Origin: Pseudomonas sp. ABC1 | GTDB lineage: Bacteria > Pseudomonadota > Gammaproteobacteria > Pseudomonadales > Pseudomonadaceae | Direction of reading: 5' to 3' | DNA length: 64,000 nucleotides | Assembly (NCBI RefSeq): GCF_013395055.1 | Contig: NZ_CP058349.1 | Span: 868,001 to 932,000, forward strand | Shown here: piece after piece, positions 61,609 to 64,000 of the stretch | Layout: every line of letters starts with the position of its first letter | How positions within the stretch are numbered: position 1 is the first letter of the stretch | Notes under the pieces: model-generated | Database searches by the model: none | Told to the model about the DNA's origin: nothing | The model's input: the letters and a program-made list of their open reading frames with translations, nothing else | Position numbers and translations under genes: made by a program

Positions 61609-64000
61609 ATGTTCAAATGGCTCCTGGACAACAGTCTGTCCAACCGCCTGCTCGTCATCATCGCCAGTCTGGTGCTGATGGCCTATGGCGCCTTCACCCT
61701 GTCACGCATGCCGGTGGACGTGTTCCCCGACCTCAACAAACCCACCGTCACCATCATGAGCGAAGCGGGTGGCATGGCCTCGGAAGAGGTCGAGCAACTG
61801 ATCACCTTCCCGCTGGAAACCACCCTCAACGGCCTGCCCGGCGTGGAGAGCATCCGCTCGGTCTCCAGCAGTGGGCTGTCCTTCATCTACGTCACCTTCG
61901 ACTGGGGCACCGATATCTTCCGCGCGCGGCAGATGGTCAGCGAGCGCCTGTCGGCCATGGAGGAAGGCCTGCCCACCGGCGTCACGCCGGCCATGGGTCC
62001 GATCAGCTCGATCATGGGCGAGATCATGCAGGTCGCCATCCCCATCGACGAGGCGAAGAGCACGCCGATGCAGGTGCGCGAGTACGCCGACTGGGTGTTG
62101 CGCCCGCGCCTGCTGGCGATTCCCGGCGTCGCCCAGGTCATCCCCATCGGCGGTGAAGTGCGGCAGTTCCAGGTACAGCCCGACAGCCGCCGCATGGCCG
62201 CGCTGGGCATCACCCACGGCCAGTTGATCGAAGCCCTGGACGGCTTCGCCGCCAACAGTTCCGGCGGCTTTCTCGAACTCAACGGCCGCGAATACCTGAT
62301 CCGCAACCTCGGCCAGACCAGCAACCTGGAAAACCTCTCCAACCTGGCCATCGGCGCCAGCGGCGGGCAACCGATCCTCTTGCGCCAGGTCGCCGAAGTC
62401 AGCTTCGGCGCCGCCCTGAAACGCGGCGATGCTGGTTTCGAGGGCAGGCCCGCAGTGATCCTCGGCATCCAGAAGCAGCCCAGCGCCGACACCATCGAGC
62501 TGACCCGCGCCCTGGAAGACGCCCTGCAACAGATGCAGCAATCGCTGCCGGAAAACCTGCTGCCACCCCGCGTCACCTTTCGCCAGGCGAGCTTTATCGA
62601 GGCCTCCATCGAGACCTTGCAGGGCAAACTGATCGGCGCCTCGGTGTTCGTCGCGGTGATCCTGTTCTTCTTCCTCGGCACCCTGCGCCCGACGCTGATC
62701 GCCCTCACCGCGATCCCGGTGTCGATCCTGATCACCGGGCTGGTGTTCAAGTACTTCGGCCTGTCGATCAACACCATGACCCTCGGTGGCTTGGCCATCG
62801 CCATCGGCGGCCTGGTGGACGATGCCGTGGTCGGCGTGGAGAACGTGCTGCGACGCCTCAAGCAGCATGCCGGCAAGCAGCGCCTGCATCCGCTGGAGCT
62901 GGTGGCACAAGCCACACTGGAAGTCCGCTCGGCGATCCTCTATGCCACGCTGATCATCGTGCTGGTGTTCCTGCCGCTGTTCGCCCTGCCCGGTATGGAA
63001 GGCCGCCTGTTCGTGCCGCTGGGCGTGGCCTTCATCGTCTCCACCCTGGCGTCGCTGGTGGTGTCGGTGACGGTGACACCGGTGATGTCCTTCTACCTGC
63101 TGCCACGCATGAAGTCGTTGCACCATGACGACACACGCCTGCTGCAATGGCTCAAGCGCGGTTACCGCAGTAGCCTGGAAAGCGTGCTGCGACACCCCCG
63201 CGCCGCCGTGGCGACGGCCCTGGTCGCGGTGCTGCTGGCCATGGCCAGTATCCCGCTGTTCCCCAAGACCTTCCTGCCGCCCTTCAACGAGGGCACGCTG
63301 CTGGTCGGCCTGCGCCTCAGCCCGGGTGTGACGCTGGCGGACTCCTCGGCACTGGCGCGTCAGGCCGAGGAACTGGTGATGCAGGTTCCGGAAGTGCTGC
63401 ACGTCGGTCGCCGCAGCGGTCGTGCCGAACTCGACGAGCATGCCGAAGGGGTGCACGTCAGTGAACTCGATGTCGGCCTCAAGCCCAGCGCCGAACTGGA
63501 GCGCCCGATGAGCGAGATCATCGGTGACATCCGCGCGCGCCTGGCCAGCCTGCCGGCGGCGGTCGCAGTCGGCCAGCCGATCGCCCACCGTATCGACCAC
63601 ATGCTCTCCGGGGTGCGCTCGCAGATCGCCATCAAACTGTTCGGCGAAGACCTCGACACCCTGCGCGGCCAGGCCGAAGCCCTGCGCACGCGGCTGTCGG
63701 CCATCCCCGGCCTGGCCGATCTGGAAATCGAGAAGCAGGTGCTGGCGCCGCAGATCAAGGTGCGCATCGACTACGCCGCGGCGGCCCGCCATGGCGTTGC
63801 CGCGCCGCAGATCCTCAAGACCCTGCAGGGCCTGGTGGAAGGCGAGAAGATCACCCAGATCGTCGAGCAAGGCCGGCGCTTCGCCCTGGTGCTGCGCATC
63901 CCCGAGGACGACCGCTCCCTCGCCGGTCTGGCCAACCTGATGATCGACACGCCCAACGGACCGATCCCGTTGTCGCGCCTGGCGACCATCGAAGATGGTG
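61609..64000 (+). CDS. czcA: CzcA-like heavy-metal RND efflux pump (runs off right edge)
   Basis: 797 codons visible of the usual ~1030-1050. Membrane segment NRLLVIIASLVLMAYGAFTL, then RMPVDVFPDLNKPTVTIMSE, periplasmic domain, and the TM2-TM6 block with FFFLGTLRPTLIALTAIPVS and TLGGLAIAIGGLVDDAVVGV. This TM4 motif reads LVDDAVVGVENVL, not the DFGxxxDGAVxxxEN of classical zinc/cobalt CzcA, so the metal range may differ. GAGGA lies eight bases before the ATG. It ends the CzcI-CzcC-accessory-CzcB-CzcA series. The C-terminal half is outside the window. Confidence 0.9.
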   Translation, partial: MFKWLLDNSLSNRLLVIIASLVLMAYGAFTLSRMPVDVFPDLNKPTVTIMSEAGGMASEEVEQLITFPLETTLNGLPGVESIRSVSSSGLSFIYVTFDWGTDIFRARQMVSERLSAMEEGLPTGVTPAMGPISSIMGEIMQVAIPIDEAKSTPMQVREYADWVLRPRLLAIPGVAQVIPIGGEVRQFQVQPDSRRMAALGITHGQLIEALDGFAANSSGGFLELNGREYLIRNLGQTSNLENLSNLAIGASGGQPILLRQVAEVSFGAALKRGDAGFEGRPAVILGIQKQPSADTIELTRALEDALQQMQQSLPENLLPPRVTFRQASFIEASIETLQGKLIGASVFVAVILFFFLGTLRPTLIALTAIPVSILITGLVFKYFGLSINTMTLGGLAIAIGGLVDDAVVGVENVLRRLKQHAGKQRLHPLELVAQATLEVRSAILYATLIIVLVFLPLFALPGMEGRLFVPLGVAFIVSTLASLVVSVTVTPVMSFYLLPRMKSLHHDDTRLLQWLKRGYRSSLESVLRHPRAAVATALVAVLLAMASIPLFPKTFLPPFNEGTLLVGLRLSPGVTLADSSALARQAEELVMQVPEVLHVGRRSGRAELDEHAEGVHVSELDVGLKPSAELERPMSEIIGDIRARLASLPAAVAVGQPIAHRIDHMLSGVRSQIAIKLFGEDLDTLRGQAEALRTRLSAIPGLADLEIEKQVLAPQIKVRIDYAAAARHGVAAPQILKTLQGLVEGEKITQIVEQGRRFALVLRIPEDDRSLAGLANLMIDTPNGPIPLSRLATIEDG

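Noticed and set aside
61702..63870. 722-codon open frame opposite czcA
   Set aside because: Antisense shadow of an RND pump, no plausible protein features.

Overview
The window is chromosomal DNA of a gamma-proteobacterium, almost certainly a Pseudomonas. It is GC-rich, most genes are closely packed and many overlap at ATGA. The block cysD-cysNC, nif3, algW, hisC-hisD-hisG, murA, ibaG, mlaBCDEF, kdsD-kdsC-lptC-lptA-lptB, rpoN-hpf-ptsN-rapZ-ptsO is, from memory, the P. aeruginosa PAO1 PA4442-PA4466 neighbourhood. Short GGTGCGC...GCGCACC repeats suggest a species outside P. aeruginosa, but the species cannot be fixed from sequence alone.

Layout. 1-6.3 kb: the start of a chemotaxis-receptor-like gene (runs off the left edge), a spermidine-synthase-like methyltransferase and a flavodoxin (minus strand), then folM, folX, a HopJ-family gene and cysZ (plus strand), then remnants of a FecI/FecR sigma/anti-sigma pair. 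6.9-9.8 kb: ccoG and a MocR-type regulator. 9.8-18.4 kb: a sulfonate region with the leftward operon lsfA-ssuEADCBF, an OprD-type porin and a second, orphan SsuA-like binding protein. 18.5-23.4 kb: sbcD-sbcC. 23.4-31.2 kb: cysD-cysNC and a sulfur-handling island (CsoR-family repressor, DUF2892, two YeeE/YedE halves, a SulP transporter and an ETHE1-like persulfide dioxygenase) around a clear CsoR-type operator. 31.4-36.2 kb: ABC exporter, lipoprotein hydrolase, nif3, algW. 36.5-45.1 kb (minus): hisC, hisD, hisG, murA, ibaG, psiE, mlaB-mlaF. 45.4-53.6 kb (plus): Kdo and LPS-transport genes, a Sel1-repeat lipoprotein, rpoN and the nitrogen-PTS genes. 53.8-58 kb: yjdM, then DUF1294, eda, pgl and edd (minus). 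58.2-64 kb: a czc-like heavy-metal efflux operon that runs off the right edge.

Themes. Sulfur recurs: sulfate uptake (cysZ, sulP), sulfate activation (cysD/cysNC), organosulfonate use (ssu, second SsuA) and reactive-sulfur handling (YeeE pair, persulfide dioxygenase). Envelope biogenesis is the second theme: murA, mla, kds/lpt, algW. Several repeat families sit between genes: a 142-bp MITE-like element beside hisG, GGTGCGC hairpins, CTCTCCC double hairpins in opposite orientations about 30 kb apart, and CCCGCG...CGCGGG repeats.

Most interesting candidates: (1) the sulfur island with TACCATA-GGGGG-TATGGTA and a regulator with a non-canonical cysteine pair; (2) ATTCT-N5-AGAAT operators on a 31-bp pitch before both sulfonate transcription units; (3) a region-4-only sigma peptide overlapping a tail-anchored, receptor-less FecR; (4) the MITE-like element. 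No tRNA, rRNA or CRISPR array was seen. Names rest on motif reading; no database search was run.
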